From: Synura sp. LO234KE
Lineage: Eukaryota > Sar > Synurophyceae > Synurales > Mallomonadaceae
Length of the DNA: 21,160 nt
Direction: 5' to 3'
Assembly: GCA_015143735.1 (NCBI GenBank)
Contig: VKHC01000066.1
Span: 1-21,160, forward strand
This document shows, piece after piece, positions 1 to 10,145 of this stretch. Within the stretch, counting starts at the first letter, position 1. The number at the start of each line of letters is the position of its first letter. The translations under genes were made by a program, and so were the position numbers. The notes under the pieces were generated by a model. The model had not been told where the DNA came from, searched no databases, and saw nothing but the letters and a program-made list of their open reading frames with translations.

Positions 1-543
1 TATAAAGACGCCACCCAATATATAAGGCTTCCTTAAGTTTTTCTGAAAACTGCACCACCAATCGGAAGAAATTAATTTGCAAAAATTTACAAATTTCTGA
101 CCCTTTCCCAAGCATCGCTTCAACTTGAAAATCTTCAGGTAAACGAATTTGAAATCGTTTTTCCTTCATAATTAGTCGATTTGCACTTGGAATTACCATG
201 TCTGTTGCTGTATCTGCCATCTTAGACCATCTGCTGAATTTGCATATTTGACCCTCCAAACCATGTTAGCCAGCTGCTGTAGAAAGCTCCCTCCGTCCAC
301 GGTAAGCGTTCCAGCACCTCATACCTGTCTCATATGACATCCTTAACATGCCCATAACCTTAATCTTGCATTAGGCCATCCAGAAATGCTCCTGCTCCAC
401 GCTGGTAGTTGCTCTCGCCCCCAGGTACGTTCGAACCCGTAACAGTACGCTTGGGCCTCCCGCGCATGAACGTACCACTCAGCCATCTCTCTTAATGTCC
501 CCTTGAGCTCCCGCGATGCCCTGCCTCGCTGTTCTTGCCGTAT
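1..543 (-). pseudogene. Decayed, unrecognised coding sequence (possibly gag-like), cut by the left edge
   Basis: Read on the minus strand, one frame is open from 543 down to a TAA at 343-345 and contains residues such as REMAEWYVHAREAQAYCYGF. Coding sense then seems to shift frame (around FLDGLMQD and DRYEVLERLPW, with stops). A third frame is open from 265 to the window edge, with an ATG at 218-220 followed by MADTATDMVIP and later RLPEDFQVEAML. The fragments are charged and aromatic in a protein-like way, and the middle part has a loose retrotransposon-gag flavour, but I recognise no family. At least one frameshift and two stops make it a remnant. The reading could be a chance run of open frames; that it is coding at all is inference. 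Confidence 0.35.
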
Positions 544-1966
544 TTACCTGACTCCTAGCTCCTGCTGCATGCTCACGTTTCTACACCCGTCTCACGCACG
601 TCATAGACACGGCTCACGCCACCCGATATCACCCGCACGTCATATCATGTTACGCACATCGTTCAAAGCATGTCAGAACACCCCAGTCATGTTGCCACCA
701 CATCCTTCATGCTTAACGTAATTCAAAATATTTACTTCTTCTATAGCTGTGACATCTGACTAAAAGCTAACTAGAAACCAACAGTAGGGTAGATGAAGTA
801 GCAGTAGAAGTGTACCAAGTGTAGCAAACAAAATAAAACGCAGCCGTTAATTACGGATAGATCCTGAGGGTGGAGATACACCCTCCGCTGATCAGTCGAC
901 TTAACGGATAGAAGTTACATAGTCAGGGTGACACAGTGTAGTAGGGTTAAATAGAAACTGCACAGAATAACTAGTAGTGCCCTATGCAGCTGCCATGCTG
1001 CAACACGCTTGACAACATGGAGTTACCACAGACAAGACGTAACCTGGAATGGGCGAGGATAGTTACCCAAGAAGGCACCAGTCCTTGATTTTACAATATG
1101 GTAAAATTTCGTCGTGATCCAGGAGTATTTTTCAAGAACGATGCCAGTATTGACTGGGGAGTAACAGAATCAAGAGTTCGGCACGCAGGCGAAGGGGGAA
1201 AAGGTCCGCGTGAAGATTTACGCAGGGAAAATGTCTGAACATCTATGCCAGGCCTTGGTGTCCGATCGCCATTTAAGTAAGTCACAACAGATAGTGGAGA
1301 GCCTCAACTAGAGGTATTAGGGATTCATCGTGGAGAAGAGGGATACAATGCTGATCCAGCCAGATGGCCAGTGAGGAGGAAAAACCTTCCTTTAGCTGCG
1401 GGCTTAAGCAGTTTGGAGATGCAGGAGGTGACTGTGAGATCGTAAGGCAGCACATTGGACACCCGAAAACCCGAATGAACATCTTTTGTAAAGTAAGAGG
1501 ATAAAGAGGGACGTGATGGGGAAAGATATGGCCGAAAGCGTTTCGCCGTCTCGGATGTGCACACATTTTGGGTGCATCGCCTATTTTCCACTTCAAAGAG
1601 AAAGTCAATAGAAAACCAGGGCAGGAGTATCCCAACGTATGCCCTCATCGAGAACACAAGCCATAACCATAGTGATGACTTTGATGAAGGCCTCCTTAGT
1701 TGAGATGGCAAGGAAAAAACTAAGAGTTTTCGCTTCGTGAGGAGGTGGAGAGTGGACGAGTCTGCCAAAACAATTGAAATCTCTGCTTCGAGACTCGTGT
1801 AGGTGACCTGTACGGAATCTGACTGGGAGTTGGGGACTGCCACAGGAGGACGTCGAAGTCCGCAAGTGTCGATGGAACTTCGACAATGACGAGGAGCTTC
1901 GAATGTCAACTTGACCGGTGCCCCGTTCTAAATTGGAAGGAGGACAAGGAGCTTCCAGTCCTTTGA
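544..1966. other. No recognisable gene
   Basis: Several frames stay open for 60-190 codons on both strands between about 1100 and 2100, including a 163-codon minus-strand frame at 1605-2096. None shows a motif I recognise and they overlap in conflicting frames. The stretch is richer in G+C than the DNA at 3831-6350, which fits old coding transposon sequence. Confidence 0.4.
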
Positions 1967-2242
1967 AATCCCACCGGAAATCAGAAAATAGTCTCCGTAC
2001 AACTGCGAAGACCTGTTCATCCACACGATCAGGGGCTTGGAGACCAAATTGAACGCTTTCCTTATGTCCCAGGAGCAGCTGTAAAGCGGTCTGCACCCAT
2101 CATCCCAGGCAGTTTCAAGGGTATTCAGAAGTTGAAGATTGGCCGTGACAGAGCCCCGACGCGGAAGATTTCCGTGTTAGGATGGAGGGAGGACTCCGTA
2201 TTTCATGAGCAAACCGGTAATTTGTCGTACTTCCAGACTTAA
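1967..2242 (+). other. Unrecognised 91-codon open stretch
   Basis: Between a TGA at 1964-1966 and a TAA at 2240-2242 one plus-strand frame is open for 91 codons. It includes QIERFPYVPGAAVKRSAPII and later KISVLGWREDSVFHEQTGNL. The mix of aromatic, basic and proline residues looks protein-like, but there is no start codon with context, no known motif and no continuation in frame on either side. It may be a piece of the same decayed element as its surroundings, or chance. Confidence 0.25.
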
Positions 2243-3830
2243 TCACAGTTCGTGAAGTACCTCCACAAGCATGATAGGGCGGACATCATTAATCTTGAGG
2301 GAAGCATTATTGGGAATGAGGACTAACCATAGCACTTTCAGAACGCAAGAATATGACAATTCTCGGACATCGAAGCCAGGCAGGTATACGTACTCAAAAA
2401 AAATTGTCGGGGATCATTCCCGGATATGCTTGTATTGTAACCCCGATGGTTCACCAAAGAATTTGCTTGCTCGGAGTGTATCACGTTATTTTTTCTAAAT
2501 TCGATGAGGCTGTATGAAGCAACAGCTGTAGTTCTGAATATACCCTCTGGAACCAGAGGGCATTACATGTGTGGCAGTTCAGAGAGAAATAGGGATCCGA
2601 GTCAGTTGAGGAAGGCATTTGAAGGTCAGCGTGAGCCGTGCAGAAGTTGTCGTACCAACCCATGTGAAGGTTAATTGAAGTGTAGGAGCCGTGGTGAAGG
2701 GCGAGGGAGAAAGTTGAGCGCTAAAATGTTGTTGATGATTGTCAGTGAGATTCTACAGAAGAGTTTCGGCGTTCGGTCTTCTTGTAACAATGGAAGGTAA
2801 AAGCTGGAGACGCTTTTTTGTTCGATACGGAGAGAGTAAATGTCCGAAGCATTTTGAGTTTGCAATTTAATGGGGGATGTACCCGTGCCTTAAAATTGGA
2901 GGGAACCTCATGAGTTAATGTGATACTAGCTATAACGCGGTAATGGGAGTACAACAATATGTACCTTTGTTAGCTAATTATAACTAAAAGTTGGGACTGA
3001 ATAGCAGTATAGGTCGAGATTCCCCAGTGCCCTTTGAATTCATTTTTCATTTTCCAGTTATTCCGTTTAGAGGTCGCCAAGAGAGTGAGATCCGTAGCTA
3101 AAGTGATCTAGGTGTTCAGCGGCTACGATGGATTCATCAGGGGAGGTTGTAACCAAGCAGGTTAAACGAAGTTCGTTCTGGAATTCAGTAAGCTGTTAGG
3201 TTGAAGGCGAGAGGAGACAAATAGCCAGCGTCGGGGTGCCCCCAAACAAGTGCTTGAATATAGGGTGGAGGTCGTCCTTTGGGCCATGATCAACGGCAAT
3301 GAGAACACGTCTGTGACCCGAGATACTCAATCACAGACTATCGCTTCCCGAATGGTAAGTTTAAATGCGCATAAACCAAATGTTGTATATCTCGTGGTCT
3401 ATTTCGGTTCCTCTCCTAAGTTGAGTAAAGGGACGGGTGATAGATGCGCCGTCAGCTAGATTAATCCTGCGGGCGCGCTATGCCTTGGACTCAATCCACG
3501 AGAAGCGGTCCCTATTAATCGAAAAAGGCTTCGTCCCTACCACGCAAGGCCGAGTTGATATTCCCGGCGCAGCTAGAGTGGCGTCTTGCCCTGCCTAGGT
3601 GGTGGTAAGATCGATGCTGAATTTAGTGGTCTGTGCGTATTCAATGGGCAAGAAGGAATTCTTTTGAGAGAAATGGTACTGAGAGAGACAGTGTTAAAAT
3701 CCTCATCGGATATTTAATTCTTCGTGAACGCCCAGTGAACGCTCGACCCAATCATTTGATTGGAAGGACCAATAGTGTGTGGCAAGTATCCGGTGTTGAC
3801 CCCCTCCTAGGAGACCAAGAATAGCGTACC
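2243..3830. other. No recognisable gene
   Basis: Short open stretches occur on both strands, for example 69 codons at 3250-3459 plus, but none has a recognisable domain. G+C falls near 3830, where an AT-rich block begins. Confidence 0.4.
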
Positions 3831-4300
3831 ACAAAAATAATATCAAAATAAATGTCACACGGCCTAAATTTACCATAAATAGAGTAAGTCTGTTGTGTAG
3901 AAAAGCAGAAGAAAACAATACCTGTTTTTGCAATTTTTTAAAACACTTATATCTTTTGCAAAACCTCATATTATTTGACAAAGTAGTACACTGGTCAATG
4001 CGTGCTTCAATGCGGAATCGATTGGTACCATCCGCAGCTCATGGCACGTTGTAGCTGTCGAGAAATTTCACAAAAACGTGCTTATACCAGGGAAAAATAC
4101 CATACTTTTACAAACTCCCCAAAATATTAGTAGCAGCGAAGTATATAATACGTTTTGGTCTATATCTTGGAATAAACAAGGTGTTCGAGCTACTAAATTT
4201 TTTAAGTAAATATTTTGTGCCATTGTTTCTTCATCACAGCTTGCCTCCTATTTCACTTTTCTAGTGAAGGTAGGCACCATAAAAAATAGGTATCCAGAAT

Positions 4301-4343
4301 AAAACACGTTGTGGTTTATTACTGAACATCAACAACGTGTTTT
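4301..4343. repeat. Perfect 12-bp inverted repeat, 19-nt loop
   Basis: AAAACACGTTGT at 4301-4312 is exactly complementary to ACAACGTGTTTT at 4332-4343. The arm holds the palindrome AACGTT-like core CACGTT/AACGTG. No gene lies beside it, so a terminator role is not supported; it may be a small foldback remnant. Confidence 0.7.
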
Positions 4344-5427
4344 GTCAAAACCTTTCGTAGTAAAATAGCCCATGATTAAACCTTTAAGAATCACCCTTGA
4401 TCGCTTCATAAATCGACGCCGTTCAAAAGATATCTATGAAACCGTTTTTTCCTGTTTTTTCACATTTTTCCTGCTTTTCTACAAAACAGACTTTAGTGTA
4501 TTTTCATAGAATTGGGTTCTAGATCGATCAAAAACAGATAATGTCCATGGATGGATTGGAGTGACCGAAAAAAGGATTGACGATTAAATTTGAGCATTAA
4601 AAGCTTGTGGTGCAATTATATTGGGTGAGCATGATAGCTATTGATAAGGAGACATCAACTGAGGCAAGAAGAAACGCGTCCTTTGTGAGGTATGAGTATT
4701 TGTAGACTTCTGCCAACTACTCATGCTCCGGTTGATATTAATGTATTCTACCTAATTTAGTTGACAACATTACTAACGGATTCGTGTGAATGCATTACTA
4801 ACCGTATGTAGCACATTTCAAGATCTTCATCTGTAGCATTTATGAGTTTATCCTTATAAAGTATCTTTGTGAAAATGCTTCAAGACACGCAAACTAGGGC
4901 AGTTTTTTGAGTAACAACGGGAGGCGAATATCGCTATTTCAAGGAAGAAAGCATGTCTCTTCAAGGAGCGGGATTTCTTCTATCCCTGTAGATGGTCTAA
5001 TTGAAACGGTCAGCTCAGATTCCAAACCGATGGTCTCAGAGCTCGTCCGCTAATGGCCCCTTGCAGACTAGCGCAACTACAGAGAGATCACTTCGAAGAA
5101 AGCCCCACCGACGCTAATGAATTGTATGTGCGGTTGAATGGGATGTAGTAGATGGTTTGGTAATTAATATTTGAATACTGTTTATCTATCAAATGGCTTT
5201 GTCAAATTTCTATTACCGCGCTAGAATAGAGCTTTAGAATAGGGTGCTTTTTACCGCACTTTTTACCATGCAATAAAAGGACAATTTTTTTGTCGAACTC
5301 TTTTTACGGATGCTGCTGCTTTCAGGGTTCTTTTTAACGACGCAGTAAGATATTTCTTTACAAGCACCCCATAGAATTACTTCTAAATTTTATTCCACTG
5401 AAGGGTACCACGACCAGTGGAGCCTGT

Positions 5428-5470
5428 CTATTTACGGATAGCTCTGACCCTATTTAGAGTCCGTAAATAG
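5428..5470. repeat. Perfect 11-bp inverted repeat, extendable hairpin
   Basis: CTATTTACGGA at 5428-5438 pairs exactly with TCCGTAAATAG at 5460-5470. Inside the loop CTCT and AGAG can pair again, giving a longer interrupted stem. The TTTACGG core matches the recurring T-run/ACGG motif of the surrounding 5240-5520 stretch. Confidence 0.7.
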
Positions 5471-6352
5471 AATTCTAATTACGCTCATTTTACCACTCTT
5501 TTTTTACGGTCGTTCTAGTCCGACTGTATAGGGTAATTGTTTATTACTACGATGACGTGCTGGTTTATAGTGTCGCCATTTTGGAGTCTAACAATCTTAA
5601 ATGAATTTATTTTATTGACCAACTAATATTAATCAATATAAGGAGAAGCGAGATCAACTGCACTCCCAAAATCGCTAAGTTCGCCGTGTTTGCAACAACT
5701 TTTAGGTCTTGGTTTTGCTTAATAGTGCCGCCGTTGGGCGAACAATATTTTTCAACCACACTAGAAATTCATTATGTACCTTTTTCTGTCTGGCTAGGCT
5801 CCGCCCTCAAATTACTTATCTTAAAAAATATTTTAGTAAACGGATAAATTCATTTACTATTATTTAGTATACGCATTTTGTTGGGTAATGACGACTGATT
5901 GCTGAAGGGTTTCTAATTTTAGTTGTGGAAATGTCTCGTATTTATAACGGCAAACTTGTTCATATCACCATATTTTCTAGTAGCCTATACTTACATACGC
6001 AAGTTTACTGATTCTTCCGTTCCCGAAATCGTTTAAATTCTATATTAGGCGCATGTAAACCAATAAGTACTATTGTAACTAGAATTTGCGTAGCTGGTTT
6101 GTATAGACCGTCCCTCTAGAGAAAAAGCTCTATTTTTGGTCACCAGTCTAGACCGCTACTATATTTTTGATACTATATTATTGGTAGGCACTTAACAGAG
6201 GTTGAGTCTCTATCATTTTAAGGTACTTTTATGACACTAGATGTTCTTTAACAGAAGTCTATATTTAATTTTACCCAGACAGAAGAAAGATATAGACAAG
6301 ATGGCCGAGTGAACTCGCCACTAGTTTACCTTTCGGGAAAATTTCAACCTCC

Positions 6353-6503
6353 ATATAGTTATAGGTTAGAATAAAGACGATCGTGGGACCTGTTTAATAG
6401 GGAAGAGGAGATCATAGTGTTGATCGTCGGCATCAGGGATCATAGCGCCATGCATTCTAGATCATTCCTGACACCCTCTTCGCTAAAGTTCAAGTTGAAG
6501 TTT
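6353..6503 (+). repeat. Direct repeat, copy 1 (~150 bp)
   Basis: Starts at ATATAGTTATAGG and contains GGGACCTGTTTAATAGGGAA, TAGCGCCATGCATT and CAAGTTGAAGTTTT. All recur in the same order and orientation at 6830-6976 with scattered substitutions and small indels. The two copies are separated by about 330 bp. Confidence 0.8.
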
Positions 6504-6699
6504 TGCACTGTTGTCGCTGGAATCGCATTTAGGTACATAGAGGTTGTTACCAACCCAGCGTATGTGAAATGAAGTTACTGCTTTCATCTGTTTTTACCCC
6601 TGAGTTATGACAATTGGATTCTTGGCAAATACTTCCTAATTTAGTGTCACGCGAAACGTTTGCCTACACGGAAATATTCTTCTACAAGTGAGCACTACT

Positions 6700-6729
6700 C
6701 TACTGCTGCTTAGAGCGGCACAGCAGTAG
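6700..6729. repeat. Perfect 9-bp inverted repeat
   Basis: CTACTGCTG at 6700-6708 pairs with CAGCAGTAG at 6721-6729 across a 12-nt loop, between the two ~150-bp direct repeats. Confidence 0.6.
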
Positions 6730-6829
6730 CACTAAACTACCAAAATTCAGTAGCCATCGTGAGATACGACTTTAACAACTTTGAAAGTGAGACTTGAACA
6801 CACTTTAGAGAGTAATGTACTGGTATTTT

Positions 6830-6976
6830 ATATAGTTATAGGTCAGAATGAAGATGATGTTGGGACCTGTTTTATAGGGAAGAGGAGAGCATAGTATTAA
6901 TCGTTGACGTAAGGGATTATAGCGCCATGCATTATCATTCTTGACACCCTCCGCGCTAAATTACAAGTTGAAGTTT
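6830..6976 (+). repeat. Direct repeat, copy 2 (~150 bp)
   Basis: Second copy of the 6353-6503 repeat, with the shared blocks GGGACCTGTTTTATAGGGAA, TAGCGCCATGCATT and CAAGTTGAAGTTT. The pair could be a local duplication or worn ends of a small element. I saw no target-site duplication outside the copies. Confidence 0.8.
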
Positions 6977-7231
6977 GTCTACATCACCATGAGAGATATG
7001 GTGTGAGAGACAGCACTAACGTCGACCACCTCATCCGCCAGTTGGGGCTTTCATAATGCCTTGCATAAGCCCATGTCGTGAACTTTAATTAGAGGAGCCT
7101 GCAATGCCAGAGCGCCGCACGCTGACGCACACAGGTTGGAGGTAGAAATGTCTACCTTTGGAGCGGAGCGGTACAGGAGATAGACAGAAACCACCACATG
7201 CGAGCCACCTAGTAGACCTAAAACCCCTCGC

Positions 7232-7883
7232 TCACGTCACCTGCCGAGGGGTCTTCACCGGCTGTTTGGAATACGCCGATCTGCTCAAGAGGTCTTCGGG
7301 GAACTTAACCTTTTCATTCGCTCCAGCTCTGATAGCAGATATAGATCTCCCTATGTTCTTCGCCTCCACCACCACTCTGACATAATCGTTGATCGTCAAG
7401 TCATTGAACAACGCGTGCTCGTAACGGTGGGCGGATAGTATGCGATGGAGGGTCCTCCCGTAACCGCCCTTGTCCGTGAATCATAGAGCTAGGCTGCATG
7501 GACTCAGTAGATTTAACCAGTGACCTGGAGAACGCCACACAAATTTGCAACACGAGTTCCGGTGCCGTCACCTGTACAGAGGAAACATTGGATGCAGTCC
7601 AGTGCGTCAGTCTCCTACATATGACTCCGTCATAATCTTATATTGACAACAATGTCCCGCATACGTAAACAACTAGGACAGCATGCAGATTAGCAAATTC
7701 CGTTGATTCCAATTGGGCGAGGTCTGGGAAATGCTCTGCGGAGAAATCACTGGTATCCAAATCAGCCGCCTCACGAAGGAGCAGTAGTTTTAGTTCAATA
7801 GTTTTTAAAATTGTTATTGTTGGTTGTAGGGCGTCAAGTAAAATCACTGGGTAAATGATGCCGTTTGCTCCCCCCAATCCCAC
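7232..7883 (-). pseudogene. Decayed unrecognised coding sequence
   Basis: Two minus-strand frames look coding. The upstream one (7883-7638, ATG start) reads MGLGGANGIIYPVILLDALQ and later LREAADLDTSDFSAEHF, ending in a stop. The downstream one (7480-7232) is open for 82 codons, including FTDKGGYGRTLHRILSAHRY and EAKNIGRSISAIRAGANEKV, ending TGA. A shifted frame with some coding character lies between them, so this may be one gene of about 220 codons broken by frameshifts. I recognise no domain; a transposon protein is the likeliest origin given the surroundings. Chance open frames remain possible. Confidence 0.35.
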
Positions 7884-9480
7884 TACTAAGAGCCGCGGTA
7901 CTAGTTAATCACGGTTTCCTCCGTCTATTCTTCCATATTTTTTATAAATTCTCATTAACAGGTCTATTCTTCCATGAATTCCTTGCGCCTCCCGCCACGC
8001 TCTCGATGTTGCCTCCAATCTAGTGGGGGGATGTAGTAGTCCGGTGAAGATTTCTGCCTAAGACGAGGATTACAAAATTCCGACCGACTGGGATCACGGA
8101 TATATGGGGAGCGTGGGGATGAGTTCTCCAATTAGTCCTAGATGCTTCTGAACTTTAGTAGGGACGCTCTAGCCACCGGGAGGTCCACCTCTGTATAACC
8201 TTTAGTCTCTACGGTATCCGCTTCGGCGTGAGAAGAATATGGAAGCTCTTAACGTGACCAGGAGTAGGTCGAGCACTCTAAGAATTTCATAAAAAAGAAT
8301 CCAGTGATTATTTTGCAAGATAATCGGACGAGAAGCGATTAGTTTTACAGAGTAGTTGTAATCCTAGATGATGTAAAAACAGCGATGTTATATGAACACA
8401 AGTTTCAACAGTTTCTAACTATCCAAAAATTGTTGTAAATTCTAATTTACAGGAATATCTCAACCAAGACATCTTATTTTGATTAAATTTTTATTTTATT
8501 TTTGGGCACTATACAAATAGTCTATTATGGGTAACAATCCAGTATTTTCTATGTTTTACTATCGGTAGACACTCGATAGAAGTAACGACTCTATTATTTA
8601 AGACTTATTATTTGGTTTGACCGTACTTATGAATATCTTATTGTCAGAGAATAGTTTCGTCGATCTCGAATCTTAATTATTTGTTATGCGGACGATAGTG
8701 AAAACAAGATTTGAAAAATTCGCATTCCCACGGTAAATCATGTGTTACACAGATAACAATACCCCTTCCGTGATCAAGTAGGGGCTGGAAAAAAATGCTG
8801 AGCGGCAAGGAGCGAAAATTCCCCCGTCCCGAAAGATTAGAGTTTATATCTGCAACGAAGCTAATGGGGACGCGCGGCCGAACCCCACCTAGTAAGATAC
8901 TACCTATTTGGGGTGAGCAGGGATAAAATTTCAGTGAAACACACACAGGGTGAGAACTAGAACTGCTATTAGCATTTCTTCTTGCCTGACAGAAGCTGAT
9001 AAGTAGTAGTGGGGAAAGTGCACCAGTTTAGAAGCGTCCCGTAGTCTCCTCTTGCCCCAGGGGCGCCCGTCCGGGCTATTAGGCAATGGGTGGATAGTTT
9101 TTGGGAGAACGTGTTTGAAAAGGCGTGCCTATGAAGTGCTCCATTCACACTGTAGGTGCGTCATCCGATGACACTACCGGAGTAAAGAGTGAAAGACACT
9201 CTTCTCCGCGTTCAAGTTCTGACAGGCTTTTCCTGCCAGCTAGGCCTCCTCCTCTACATGCCGCGTATTTGCGAATTTCATGCCGCGTGATTTTTGCCAG
9301 TACGGGTAAATGGGTTCCATCCTCGGACCTTGTTCATCTGGGCTCCGGCACAAGCGCCTCTTCATATTTACCTAATCAAGTGTGAAGTGTGACAAAAAAC
9401 TTTGAATGCTGACTGACTGGAATCCGCTTCAATGCGGCGAAGAGAACAGAGAAAATTTGGTACTGGTAACGGAGCCGCGT
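7884..9480. other. No recognisable gene; AT-rich centre, probable 5' flank of the Copia element
   Basis: A 14-bp direct repeat GTCTATTCTTCCAT occurs at 7923-7936 and 7962-7975. About 8280-8670 is AT-rich; part of it (about 8557-8605) resembles 6171-6230, both with GGTAG-CACT followed by CTCTAT. A minus-strand 89-codon frame (8677-8946) and a plus-strand 86-codon frame (9125-9385) show no known motif. The 5' LTR of the Copia element should end near 9500, but I could not match it to the 3' side. Confidence 0.35.
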
Positions 9481-9498
9481 TCAATGACATGAAGCAAA

Positions 9499-9510
9499 TT
9501 TATATATAAG
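9499..9510 (+). promoter_or_regulatory. TATA-like motif upstream of the gag-like frame
   Basis: TTTATATATAAG lies about 40 bp before the first gag-like codons at 9544. A similar TTATATATAAG lies at about 18812-18822, beyond the Copia 3' end. Matching TATA boxes in both flanks would fit a pair of worn LTR promoters, but the sequence around them is not clearly alike. Confidence 0.25.
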
Positions 9511-9862
9511 GCCCAGAAATATATTAGACTATATCAGTTCCCGTTGGACCCTCTTACTTTTAACGATATGTCTTCGAAGTTGTTCACCCCATTGCAGTTG
9601 CCTCAACTTTGGACGTATGCTAGCGCGGAAGCAGTGGAGATGAATAGAGAAGGTCGATTCGACATCACCGCGTGGTTCAAAATCGAGAGGTTGTGTGCAG
9701 AAGCAATTATGAGAAGACGGAATATAAGCTACTTTATCAGGCGCAGCAGATCCAGAGTTCCAGATATACGTCACAGCAGAGGGCAACTACTATAATAAAT
9801 CCAGGACTGCGAGGACAGTCGAATATCAACGTTGTGATACCACCTTCGTTGATAGGCAGACC

Positions 9863-9881
9863 AATCCACCCGCGTATAAGT
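9863..9881 (+). repeat. Target-site duplication, left copy (SINE)
   Basis: These 19 bp, ending CCACCCGCGTATAAGT, recur at 10127-10145 with one mismatch and flank the SINE exactly. The last T merges with the A-tail's complement. Confidence 0.9.
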
Positions 9882-10054
9882 TTTTTTTTAAAACTTAAAA
9901 CTTAGCTTAGCAAAACATGACGGCATATAATGCTAAGCACCCATATGAGCCAGATTGGCAAATCCCACGAGGGTATGGGCAAACGGACCCCCTTAACTAA
10001 CTACTAGGTCCCGATAAATTCTCCGAGGTCTCCGTCGACCCCCTATAATTTAAC

Positions 10055-10126
10055 GGGGACAGCCGGGAGTCGAACCCGGGACCTCACGCACCCGAAGCGC
10101 AAATCATACCACTAGACCACTACCCC
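10055..10126 (-). tRNA. tRNA-Pro(CGG)-like head of the SINE
   Basis: The minus strand folds as a 72-nt tRNA. The acceptor arms GGGGTAG and CTGTCCC pair fully with two G-U type pairs (4 and 5), the anticodon loop is TTCGGGT (anticodon CGG at 10094-10092), the anticodon stem has two wobble pairs, and the T-arm is CCGGG-TTCGACT-CCCGG. The overall pattern matches eukaryotic tRNA-Pro. No CCA is encoded and there is no intron. Because it is fused without a gap to a LINE-derived body and lies inside target-site duplications, I read it as the SINE promoter head and not a working tRNA gene, although a tRNA scanner may call it. Confidence 0.85.
10066..10119 (-). promoter_or_regulatory. Internal Pol III promoter (A and B boxes)
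   Basis: The A box TGGTCTAGTGG is read from 10119 to 10109 and the B box GGTTCGACTCC from 10076 to 10066. Both fit the eukaryotic consensus. They would drive SINE transcription leftward from about 10126. Confidence 0.85.
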
Positions 10127-10145
10127 ACTCCACCCGCGTATAAGT
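10127..10145 (+). repeat. Target-site duplication, right copy (SINE)
   Basis: Right copy of the 19-bp duplication (18/19 identical to 9863-9881). It abuts the first base of the tRNA head, so the SINE is full length at its 5' end. Confidence 0.9.

Larger units (their letters stand above)
3831..6350. other. AT-rich non-coding block with hairpins
   Basis: No frame of useful length on either strand. T-runs and A-runs are frequent. Between about 5240 and 5520 the pattern of a T-run followed by ACCG or ACGG recurs about six times, like a worn tandem or hairpin family. Two perfect inverted repeats lie here and are listed separately. It could be old LTR or satellite-like DNA. Confidence 0.5.
9882..10126 (-). 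mobile_element. tRNA-Pro-derived SINE with LINE-like tail
   Basis: On the minus strand the element starts at the first base of a tRNA-Pro-like head (10126-10055), continues into a ~165-bp body and ends in an A-run (T-run at 9881-9889 on the plus strand). A 19-bp direct repeat with one mismatch flanks it, the hallmark of target-primed reverse transcription. The body matches the 3' end of the LINE at 18015-18186 at about 85-88% by eye, including CCAATCTGGCTCATATGGGT. It has no coding capacity; such elements are transcribed by RNA polymerase III from the tRNA boxes and copied by a partner LINE's enzyme. It sits antisense in the Copia gag-like region. Confidence 0.9.

Noticed and set aside
427-485. 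Pol III-like A box (TGGCTGAGTGG, 485-475 minus) and B box core (GGTTCGAA, 437-430 minus)
   Set aside because: Spacing is plausible, but the B box end does not fit, no cloverleaf forms and the stretch reads well as protein in the minus-strand relic.
1605-2096. 163-codon minus-strand open frame
   Set aside because: Longest single frame on the left, but no motif, and the opposite strand has equally protein-like frames; could be chance in moderately GC-rich DNA.
3703-3981. 92-codon minus-strand frame with hydrophobic runs that look membrane-spanning
   Set aside because: It crosses the border into AT-rich DNA where Phe, Leu and Ile codons are enriched; no other support.
8949-9510. 5' LTR matched to 18336-18937
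   Set aside because: Apart from TATATATAAG in each, I could not align the two flanks convincingly by eye.
9520-9543. Primer-binding site for initiator tRNA-Met (TATCAG at about 9533)
   Set aside because: Only six bases agree with the usual Copia site and the LTR end is not defined.
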